Assembly (NCBI RefSeq): GCF_042186555.1
Contig: NC_133329.1
Coordinates: forward strand, 75,222,557 to 75,286,556
DNA: 64,000 nucleotides
Direction: 5' to 3'
Source of the DNA: Aquarana catesbeiana
Lineage: Eukaryota > Chordata > Amphibia > Anura > Ranidae
Part shown: positions 12,201 to 24,200 of the stretch, piece by piece
Position numbering within the stretch: position 1 is the stretch's first letter
How the letters are laid out: each line of letters opens with the position of its first letter
Notes under the pieces: generated by a model
The model's database searches: none
Told to the model about the DNA's origin: nothing
What the model saw: the letters and a program-made list of their open reading frames with translations, nothing else
Program-made: the position numbers and the translations under genes

Positions 12201-15200
12201 ATAACTTGGCATTTTGGCCACAAACTTTGTATGCCACTAAGGCTGACCATACACTTGTAGATTTTTGAACAAATTACCCTTTAAAAATGTATAATTAAAT
12301 TCTCAGTACATTCAATGACTTTGCTTTTAACATTCAATTTTGGATCAAATAGATTTCCCAAACAAAAAAAACGACATACACTGTTAGAAATTTGTTAGTT
12401 AAGGAAAAATGGTTTTATCCTGCTGCTACAAATTTTTTTTCTCGTCATTATGGTAAAAATGGATATTGCTTTGAACCCACTAATGATTAGAAAATGGAAC
12501 AAATGTTTTTAAAATAAAACATTTTGAATAAGATTTTACTAGTGTATGGCCAGCTTTACAGTAGACCACTCCTCCAAATTTGTGCACATACATGACTTGC
12601 AATTTTCTTTTTTACCATATATCGTTGGTCAGTGTGCCCCATATCGTAGGTCACTTGTCAGTGTGAGCAGCCTGCGGGGGTCTGAATAGAAGTGAGCTTG
12701 ATTGCCACAAAGTTACAATGTTGCTGTCTGAGCACTAGGGGAGAGGAGACTGATAAAATGCTTCCTCCTGCCTGCAGCAGCCGGATGGCATCATCTCGGC
12801 CAAGGCAAAGTCATTGGCTGGAGCTCATGAACTGCTTATAAATTGACACTGCCCTGAGAAAAGTATAATGCCTTGTACACACGATCGGACTTTCCGACAA
12901 CAAAACCGTGGAATTTTGTTTGAATTTTGTTGGCTCCAACTTGTCTTGCATACACACGGTCACACAAATGTTGGCCAACAATTATGAACGTGGTGTTGTC
13001 AAAGAGGTAAGATGAGCCGAGAAAAAGGAAGTTCAATAGCCAGTGCGGCTGTCCCTTCTATTTCTCTATGTGGATGATGGCCCTGTAATTATTTTACGAA
13101 AAAATAAAAAAATCTAAGTACCCTTTTCCTAATCGATATACAAGTGTTACATGATCCAGATCTTTCCCAACCTGTCTGCAGGGAAACATAAGCAGGGGGA
13201 GCTTCTAGTCCATGTTCAAAATAAAATTTAAAAAAAAACAGCCTTTGGAATACAGATTAAAAATAAATAATATAACTAATCTGTTTTAAATTGGCATGCA
13301 AATATATATTTGAAATCAAATCTTTATTATTTTTTGGCAATAACATGGTGTGGGCGGATTTCTGCCAGTCACAGGCTGTGTCATGCCCCTCCAGTCTGTG
13401 TCTTAGAATAATAGGGAGGTGAAGCCTCCATTAATCTACATGTAATATCCCGCCCCCATTGTATTTAGCTGGTAAGTGGGTATGGAGGAGAAAAACGGGA
13501 ATTCTCCCCCAGGAGGAAGGGGTTTTCTAGGCAGCAGGCAATGTATAGGGGTGACACTCAATTTAAAAAGAATAATTTTATTGAAACATATTGGAGATAT
13601 TTAAAAGCGCAGGAGCACATGTAAAACTACACACAAATTGTACAATTAATCAAGCGCTTGGATAGTTCTGACGCGTTTCGACCCCATTGGGTCTTCTTCA
13701 GAGGATATGTATGCTCTGTAGAAAAAGTTTACATGCATAAAAATTGTATCAATGCAATTATGCAAAGTTATGTGTAATAGATATAAAGATGCAAAAACAA
13801 TTTGAAGCATAATTACCAATCACGTGTGTATAGCCATTTCTCCTGAATCTGAGGCTTTCAAAGGACCTCCACCATCCAGCCCCGGCCCAAATCCCCCCGG
13901 CCTGTCAGCACCCCAGGGGAAAATGCCGAGCACAACTGCGCAACTTACGGTGGATTACACTTGTGGAATGCCCTGTAGTTGGCAAGGGGCGTGTGGGCTA
14001 GCGGCACGTGCGATCTGGACATCAAGCAATGACACTAATTAGTGCTTATAAAGGAATATAATTGTAATTTAATTCTAAATATGTATGCTTGAATAAGTTA
14101 GATGGTAATGATCATCATTTTTACCAGGTTTGGGCCATGACTATTGTATAACAGATGTATCCCATATACCCCTTATAGTTATTAACCCACCAAGCGAAAG
14201 ATTGCTACAACCCCTACACCTTCTTTTCCCCAGAAATTGAGACCACACCAATCTGGAGTAAATAATTGACTGTAGCAGCCAATTCCTTTATTAATAATAA
14301 TAATAATAATAACCAATCAAATAGAATTAACATAAATTAACATAACTGTATGAAAACACCTGAAATAAACCACCCCCATCTGTTAAATACTCCCATTGGT
14401 CTTTGCAGGGAAAAACCCACCAATCTTGCCACTTGATCCACTCCGGCACTGCGGTACCTTAACTAAAAAATAGGCCTCCGGCTGACATGCTAGCTCGGAG
14501 ACAACAACCAATTGACCGCAGTGCACCCAATAACCAATTCCAGCTAAAACCCCTGTTAGCTGGAATACCAACAAACGGGCCTCATACTACCGATGGGTCC
14601 CGAACTCTTCATATCTGGGGTTTAATCCTTCACCTGCAAAGACCAACACCACGCTGCTGCCACGACATTCGCGCACTGTGGAATGTAAACAGATGAATTA
14701 ATCTTGACACCATACTCACCAAACTTCAGGGAGGGAGGGTGGGAAGCTCGCTCCTCCTAACAAACTGAGCTGGGGAGGGATCTCTCCCACTGCTAAGCTA
14801 ACTCTGCTCCACCCATTCCTTCAACCCCAACCAATCCCAGCATCTTTTACATAACATCTCCCTACTATGTTCCCCCTGTTAACACTGTCATGCCCGCCCT
14901 GCGCCCATTGCATTTTATTACTTTTGCTCCGGGCTTCATTTATGCCTAATTGCCACAGCAAATAAAATTATATGTGCTTAATAGTCAAGAAATAAAAACA
15001 TGTATCCAAGTATACCCAGGAAAAGAAAGCAAAAATGGTGTAGATAAGAAAAGAAGGAAAAGGGGAATAAAAGGAGAAAAAAGATGTTGAGGGGAGTGAA
15101 ACACATATTGACCTGTGGGGAATGGGTGGGAGGAAGGAGGGGGATGGAAGGGAAGAAACAGGGAAGGGAGAGAAGTGAGGGGAAAAAACAAGAGGAAAAA

Positions 15201-18200
15201 AGGGAAGGGAAACAACAAGGAGAGGAAAAAAGAAAAAAATCAAGAAAAAGAAGGAAAAGGAGAAGGCAAGACATAATCAGAAAGAAAAGATAAAGGGGGA
15301 TTGGGAAATGAATGTGCAAAGTGAACGCTGCTGAAAGTGGAGGTGGACTCAAAATGAAAACAAAAACAAAAAGGAAGTGAATGGTGAGCGAAATAGTGGA
15401 AAGAAAACCAACACGAATGGATGAAGGAAAAATATAAGTGGAGAGAAAAGGTGAGGGGTGAATTAGCCAAGTGAAAAGTGAAGATAAAATAAGTGAAAGG
15501 GTAAAAAGGTGACAAAGTGATGACTGCAGTGCAAAGGAAACAAGAAATGCCAAAAAGAGGTGAATAAAACCCAAGGTTGTTTACCTGGGAGGTGCAAAAC
15601 GTATGAGCAACACACCAATAAGGAGAAAGCAGTCTTTTAGGGTTGCGCAGAGTATAGGTATTGTAAGCAAAAAAGTGCCAGATCTGAAAGGAAATTATTA
15701 AAAGTATTTGGTTACTATCAGATATTCAAAGAATGTATGAAGTATGAAGAAATAATGAAGTTACCTATCACAGAGGTGCCCCTGTGTGGGTGGACTTCCT
15801 GCTGGAGCAGTGGGGATCAAATGAGGGATCCCACAAGGAACTGCTCACCTTAAGTACCAAGGATTGGACACCAATTATTGATGACAGAGGCCGCAGGTGC
15901 ACGTCAGCCACCCCCACCCTACTTACCTATACAGGGACGGTGCTGACGATGTCAGCACTCCATGTGTAGTTCAACCGGCGTTCCGGAAGACAAGCTGTCC
16001 CAGCGTCGCTGTCATTTCCGCCACAAATGCATGGCGCCGTGACGTCATGCGTGTGCGGGCAAGGCGTCCAGAAGGATCCGGAATGCCACTGGCAGAGGGA
16101 GGTCTTGTCCTAGACAGTCCAGCCCTCTAGTGGACGTGTAGATAGGCACAGGGCCCTACACCTGTCTGCCCTGCCAGGAAGAAACAGTGGCAAGGCCAAC
16201 TCTCCCAAAAAGGGAGGTGGCAAGGCCGGGAACCCGGATCGGGACCTAGATGGGGGAAAGATGAGGGTTACAAGACAATAGTAAATTAACAAATATAAAA
16301 AAAGTATACCTGAGACACAGTGTGGGAACCACAGCGTGCTTTAAATTGTCATTTTCTATCCGAAGGCAGAAAATGTAAACACCTGCAGCGGCCCACAATC
16401 TATTTGTATGGAATGGAAGTTTTTTGGAGCTGAGAGCTATTTGGAATATATTCAAAGAGTCCATAGATTGTCTTCAGCATAGTCTATTCATAGTACAAGA
16501 TGAAAATATGTTAATATTACATATCAGTCAAAAATGGATACAGTGGAGGAAATAAACGTTTATCCAAAATAGAAACACATTTATATACAACTACATGGGG
16601 GAAAGAAAATGGAATATAGGTACAACCAAACAAATAAACTATGCCAGAACAAGAGATAATAAAAAAAAAATAATAATGTATAATTTTAACCACAATACGA
16701 ACATATTTAATGTGTTTTGCTTGAGGAGAAGCCTCGCAGAAAAGGGGCAAAATAAATTGATTCATTGAGTCCGGGGGGTGATGTGGCCTGTAACTGGAAG
16801 ATCCATTTTTGCTCTTTCTGGAGCAGGACCTTATTCCAGTCACCTCCCCTGTCTGGTATCTGTGCTTTATGGAGTACTGTAAAGGTTACATTAGGCACCT
16901 TATAGTTATGTTCGAAAACGACATGTCTCCCGATTGGGAGATATCTATTCCCAATTTCCATGCTGTACATGTGTTTAGATATTCGTCGCCAAAGTTCTTG
17001 CTTTGTTTTGCCGATGTAATAGGCGCCGCAGTCGCCCCTCCAGTTTGTGTCTTAGAATAAGAGGGAGGTGAAGCCTCCATTAATCTACATGTAATATCCC
17101 GCCCCCATTGTATTTAGCTGGTAAGTGGGTATGGAGGAGGAGGGATGGAGTGGGCTGTCATATACTGCTGTGTGTACACCCACATGTGTGACTCTATAGT
17201 CACATGGGCTGCTTAGATGTGATAGGGAGGAAATGCTCAGCATAGAAACTCACTGAAAACTGAGCATGTGCAGAGCTGCCAACACTGCTCTGCAAAATCC
17301 CTAGCTGAATTGGGATCATGAACAGAAGAGGGAGATAGAGAGCAGCAGGATCAACTAGGTTTTTTGCAGAATACAAAGGCAAATCCCATAGTGCCTGAGT
17401 ATGAACAGCATGTAATACAGCATGTGTTGATAGTTTTTTATGATGTTGGTTTAGTGACAATTTAACCACTTACCAACCGGCCCATAGCCGAATGACGGCT
17501 GCAGAGCGGTTGGATAACTCTGGGTGGACGTACTATGACGTCCTCCCAGAATTCCCCTGGGGCGCGCCCCCTGGGGCGCGCACCCGAACACATCCGTGAC
17601 CGCCGGGTCCAGGGGACCCGGCGCATCACGGATCCCGGTAAATGGCCGCTGATCGCGGCCGTTTACCATGTGATCGAGCCGTCAAATGACGGCGCGATCA
17701 CATGTAAACAGACCGGCGTCATCTGATGACGCCGGTTCCTCTCCTCCCCTCCTGTGTACCGATCGGTACACAGTGAGCGGGGAGGGGGATGGATGGATGT
17801 CTGCAGCGCTGTGGGCTGGATGTGTAGTGCCCACAGCGCTGCACAGAGACATCCATCCATCCATGCTCAGCCATCCCTCACTACTAATGCTGTGCAATAC
17901 TCTGCAATACCAGCACAATACTCTGCAATGCTGTGCAATACTCTGCAATACCCCCACAATACTCTGCAATACCCCCACAATACTCTGCAATACCCCCACA
18001 ATACTCTGCAATGCTGTGCAATACTCTGCAATACCCCCACAATACTCTGCAATACCCCCACAATACTCTGCAATGCCCCCACAATACTCTGCAATGCCCC
18101 CACAATACTCTGCAATACCCCCACAATACTCTGCAATACCCCCACAATACTCTGCAATGCTGTGCAATACTCTGCAATACCCCCACAATACTCTGCAATA

Positions 18201-21200
18201 CCCCCACAATACTCTGCAATGCCCCCACAATACTCTGCAATGCCCCCACAATACTCTGCAATACCCCCACAATACTCTGCAATACCCCCACAATACTCTG
18301 CAATGCTGTGCAATACTCTGCAATGCCCCCACAATACTCTGCAATGCTGTGCAATACTCTGCAATGCCCCCACAATACTCTGCAATGCCCCCGCCATACT
18401 CTGCAATGCCCCCCGCCATACTCTGCCATGCCCCCGCCATACCCCGCCATACTCCGCCATACCCCGCCATACCCCGCCATACTCCGCCATACCCCGCCAT
18501 ACCCCGCCATACTCCGCCATACCCCGCCATACTCCGCCATACTCCGCCATACTCTGCCATACCCCGCCATACTCTGCCATACCCCGCCATACTCCGCCAT
18601 ACCCCGCAATACCCTGCCATACTCCGCCATACCCCGCAATACCCCGCCATACTCCGCAATACCCCGCCATACTCCACAATACCCCGCCATACCCTGCCAT
18701 GCTGAGCCATGCTCAGCTGTACTCGGCCTCTGTATGTGGCATGTGGCCAGGCTGTGGAAGTCTCACACATGGGGTATCGCCGTACTCAGGAGGAGCGGGA
18801 GAATCTATTTTGGGGTGTCATTTTTGGTATGTACATGTTATGTGGTAGAAATATTGTATAAATGGACAACTTTGTGTTAAAAAAAAAAAAGCGTTTTAAC
18901 CACTTCCTGCCCACCGACCGTCATACAACGTCCTTGACTTTGTGCGGAGATATCTGAATGATGGTTGCAGCTACAGGCATCATTCAGATATCAGCTTTTT
19001 CAGCCGGCGATTCCCTAAACCATGAGAATGATCATAGCAGCTGTTCCACTGCTTGATTGTTCTTACGGGAGGCGAGAGGGGACGTCCCCCCTTCCCGCCG
19101 CCTTGCGGTGCTTCTACCGACTCACCGCTACGATCGAAGCCAGGATCTTTTTTTTTTCATTTTTTTTTAATTTCAGGCTTCCCAGCCTAGAGGTGAGATG
19201 TGGGGTCTTATTGACCCCATATCTCACTGTAAAGAGGACCTGTCATGCCATATTCCTATTACAAGGATGTTTATATTCCTTGTAATAGGAATAAAAGTGG
19301 TCAAAAATTTTTTTTTTTGGGAAAAAAGCATCAAACTAAAATAAATAAAGTAAAATGAACAATAAAAAAAAAAAAAAAAATTTTAAAGCGCCCCTGTCCC
19401 TGTGTGCTCGCATGCAGAAGCGAACGCATACGTAAGTCCCGCCCACAATACTCTGCAATACCCCCACAATACTCTGCAATGCTGTGCAATACTCTGCAAT
19501 GCCCCCACAATACTCTGCAATGCTGTGCAATACTCTGCAATGCCCCCACAATACTCTGCAATGCCCCCGCCATACTCTGCAATGCCCCCCGCCATACTCT
19601 GCCATGCCCCCGCCATACCCCGCCATACTCCGCCATACCCCGCCATACCCCGCCATACTCCGCCATACCCCGCCATACCCCGCCATACTCCGCCATACCC
19701 CGCCATACTCCGCCATACTCCGCCATACTCTGCCATACCCCGCCATACTCTGCCATACCCCGCCATACTCCGCCATACCCCGCAATACCCTGCCATACTC
19801 CGCCATACCCCGCAATACCCCGCCATACTCCGCAATACCCCGCCATACTCCACAATACCCCGCCATACCCTGCCATGCTGAGCCATGCTCAGCTGTACTC
19901 GGCCTCTGTATGTGGCATGTGGCCAGGCTGTGGAAGTCTCACACATGGGGTATCGCCGTACTCAGGAGGAGCGGGAGAATCTATTTTGGGGTGTCATTTT
20001 TGGTATGTACATGTTATGTGGTAGAAATATTGTATAAATGGACAACTTTGTGTTAAAAAAAAAAAAAGCGTTTTAACCACTTCCTGCCCACCGACCGTCA
20101 TACAACGTCCTTGACTTTGTGCGGAGATATCTGAATGATGGTTGCAGCTACAGGCATCATTCAGATATCAGCTTTTTCAGCCGGCGATTCCCTAAACCAT
20201 GAGAATGATCATAGCAGCTGTTCCACTGCTTGATTGTTCTTACGGGAGGCGAGAGGGGACGTCCCCCCTTCCCGCCGCCTTGCGGTGCTTCTACCGACTC
20301 ACCGCTACGATCGAAGCCAGGATCTTTTTTTTTTCATTTTTTTTTAATTTCAGGCTTCCCAGCCTAGAGGTGAGATGTGGGGTCTTATTGACCCCATATC
20401 TCACTGTAAAGAGGACCTGTCATGCCATATTCCTATTACAAGGATGTTTATATTCCTTGTAATAGGAATAAAAGTGGTCAAAAATTTTTTTTTTTGGGAA
20501 AAAAGCATCAAACTAAAATAAATAAAGTAAAATGAACAATAAAAAAAAAAAAAAAAAATTTTAAAGCGCCCCTGTCCCTGTGTGCTCGCATGCAGAAGCG
20601 AACGCATACGTAAGTCCCGCCCACATATGAAAACGGTGTTCAAACCACACATGTGAGGTATCGCTGCGATCGGTAGAGCGAGAGCAATAATTTTGGCCCT
20701 AGACCTCCTCTGTAACTCAAAACATGTAACCAGTAAAAAATTTTAAAGCGTCGCCTATGGGGATTTTTGAGTAGCAAAGTTTGGCGCCATTCCACAAGCG
20801 CGTGCAATTTTGAAGGGTGACATGTTGGGTATCTATTTACTCGGCGTAACTTCATCTTTCACATTATGCAAAAACATTGGGCTAACTTTACTGTTTTGGT
20901 TTTTGTAAAGCACAAAACATATTTTTTCCCAAAAAAAAGCGTTAAAAAAATTGCTGCGCAAATACCGTGCGAGATAAAAAGTTGCAACGACCGCCATTGT
21001 ATTCTCTAGGGTCTTTGCTAAAAAAACATATATAATGTTTTGGGGTTCTAAGTAATTTTCTAGCTAATAAATGATGATTTTTACATGTAGGAGAGAAATG
21101 TCAGAATTGGCCTGGGTGCTCCAGAACGCCTGAAGGTGCTCCCCTGCATGTTGGGCCTCTGTATGTGGCCACGCTGTGTAAAAGTCTCACACATGTGGTA

Positions 21201-24200
21201 TCACCATACTCGGGAGTAATAGCAGAATGTGTTTTGGGGTGTAATTTGTGGTATGCATATGCGGTCTGTGAGAAATACCCTGCTAATATGACAATTTTGT
21301 GGAAAAAAAAAAAGTAAAAAAAAAACCTTGATTTTGCAAAGAATTGTGGGAAAAAATGACAACTTCAAAAAACTCACCATGCATCTTTCTAAATACCTTG
21401 GAATGTCTTCTTTCCAAAAAGGGGTCATTTGGGGGGTATTTGTACTTTTCTGGCATGTTAGGGTCTCAAGAAATTAGATAGGCCGTCAGTAATTCAGGTG
21501 TGATCAATTTTCAGATATGCGCACCATAGCTTTTGGACTCTATAACTTTCAAAAAGACCAAATAATATCCACCGATTTGGGTTATTTTTACCAAAGATAT
21601 GTAGCGGTATAAATTTTGGCCAAAATATATGAAGAAAAATTACTAATTTGCAAAATATTATAACAGAAATGAAGAAAAATGTATTTTTTTTACAGATTTT
21701 TCGGTCTTTTTTCTTTTACGGCGCAAAAAATAAAGAACCCAGCAGTGATTAAATACCACCAAAAGAAAGCTCTATTTGTGTGAAAAAAAGGACAAAAATT
21801 TCATAAAGATACAGTGTTGCATGACTGAGTAATTGTCATTCAAAATGTGAGAGCACCAAAAGCTGAAAATTGGTCTGGTTAGGAAGGGGGTTTAAGTGCC
21901 CAGTTGTCAAGTGGTTAAGGGCCTCTCATGAGCTGAAAACCATAGGTTAGTTCACACTATTATATGGGCCTGTCCAAGCATAAGAATGTAGGGTGGGGGG
22001 GCTATAGAAAAAAACTGGTAAGATAGAGGAACTAGAGAAATCCTGGGGGATGGAAGAGTAAGGAAGGCGATCAGGGGCTAGAGATGAGGGAAGGGGTCAG
22101 AGACCATCAGGAGGTTGGGTTCAGGAGATGATACATAGGATGATATTCCCCTCGGATCTGGGACCTGGAGCCTAATGAGTAGGCTAATATGTATTTCAGG
22201 CTAAGGGAGGTTAAAATATGGAAAGGTGTAAGTAGGCCATGGTTTCCGTATTTTAAGAAATTTAGACTGTGATTCAATCAAAATACTGGATACGTTTTCA
22301 TCAACCAGTGTCTCGTATCACTTGTTTAGCAGCCAGGAACAAATATATAGCTAATTTCTGTTGGTATAAGTAAAGGAACTGCATGCTGAAGGACCATCTT
22401 TGCACCATGTATGTAACTCCTCTCCACGTAGACCACACCTTACAAAACATCTGCCATGGTAGATTGGGTTAGAATGAACTCTGAAACCACCAAAAGAGAA
22501 CCTTCTATGCCATTTCCAAAATGGATGTATTAAAAGGAGTATTTAATTCTAGACCAGATTTTACTACAGTTCTCCACATCTAGAGGGTAAGTGAGATCCC
22601 ACTCTCAGGGAGCTAACATTCTAAAAGAAGTGTTCATCAATGGCAGCTCCCATACCAATACCAATCACTTTACAAGTCTTGAAAATTATTTTTTTGTATA
22701 TCGTGAAATGTCTGGAATGTATTCATGAAGACATGTATACCGTAGTTATTATTATTATTAATATTATTATTATACAGGATTTATATAGCGCCGAAAGTTT
22801 ACGCAGTGCTTTACAACATTAGGGCAGACAGTACAATTACAATACAATTCAATACAGGGGGGAATCAGAAGACCCTGCTCTTTAGAGCTTACAATCTAGG
22901 AGGGAGGGTCAAGTTATACAAAAGGGTAATAGCTGTGGGGGATGAGCTAATGGAGAAAATAGTGCAGTTGTTAGATGGAGGCAGGATAGGCTTCTCTGAG
23001 GAGGAAAGTTTTAAGGGATCGCCTAAAAGTGGATAAATTTGGAGACAGTCTGACAGATTGGGGTAGCGAATTCCAGAGGATGGGTGAGGCTCGGGAGAAG
23101 TCCTGGAGGCGGATATGGGAGGAGGTGATGAGGGAGCTAGAGAGCAGGAGGTCTTGGGAGGAATGAAGAGGGCGATTAGGTTGGTATTTTGAGACTAGGC
23201 TAGTGATGTAGCTGGGGGCAGAGTTGTGGATGGCCTTGTAACTTATTGTTAGTCTTTTGAATTTAATTCGTTGGGCAAGTGGTAGCAAATGGAGGGATTG
23301 GCAGAGAGGGGTAACAGACACTGAGCGGTTTGTAAGGTGGATGAGTCTGGCAGCAGCATTCATGATGGACTGAAGGGAAGATAGTCTATTTAAAGGTAAG
23401 CCAATGAGGAGGGAGTTGCAGTAGTCAAGGCGTGAGATAACCAGGGAGTGAATCAGGAGCTTTGTGGTTTCCTTGGTTAGAAAGGGACTTTATTTAGAGA
23501 TGTTGCGGAGTTTGAGTCGGCAAGCTTTAGAAAGTGATTGGATGTGGCGCCGAAAGGAGAGTTCAGAGTCCAGGATAACACCTAGCACGCTGACATGTGG
23601 GGGTGGGTGGATGGTTGTGCCATTGCTCTTGAGAGAGAAGTCAGGAGAAGAGGCACGTTGGGGAGGAAATATTATAAGCTCGGTTTTGGACAAGTTGAGT
23701 TTGAGGAAGTGGTGTGACATCCATACAGATATGTCTGTTAGTAAGTTAGTGATGCGTGAGGAGACTGATGGCGTGAGTTGAGGGGTGGAGAGATAGATTT
23801 GTGTGTCGTTAGTGTAGAAATGATATTGAAAGCCGTGAGAGGTTATCAGCTGACCCAGGGAAGAGGTGTAGATTGAAAATAAAAGAGGTCCAAGAACAGA
23901 ACCTTGGGGGACCCCGATGGAGAAGGGAAGAGGAGTGGAGGAAGTAGAATTGTAAGTGACACTGAAGGTGCGTTGAGATAGGTAGGATGAGAGCCACTGA
24001 AGAGCACAGTCACGGAGACCAAGGGAGTAAAGTTTTTTGAGGAGGAGGGGGTGGTCAACCGTATCAAAGGCAGCTGAAAGGTCCAGAAGTTGGAGTACAG
24101 AATAGTGTCCCTTGGTTTTGCAGTTAGTAGGTCATTTGTGAGTTTTACAAGGTCCACTTTCACACTCCTCAGACCTTCATATGTATACCTGTTTGATGCC

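Noticed and set aside
14978..15574. 198-codon minus-strand frame rich in S, F, L and P, resembling a membrane protein
   Set aside because: Composition comes from the complementary pyrimidine strand of a purine tract; no start context or conserved motif.
17682..18880. Overlapping open frames of 268-364 codons on both strands
   Set aside because: They follow the minisatellite units in several frames at once, with only repeat-derived peptides and no domain or splice context.
19331..20056. Second set of 159-206-codon frames on both strands
   Set aside because: A duplicated copy of the same minisatellite artefact, shifted by about 1177 bases.
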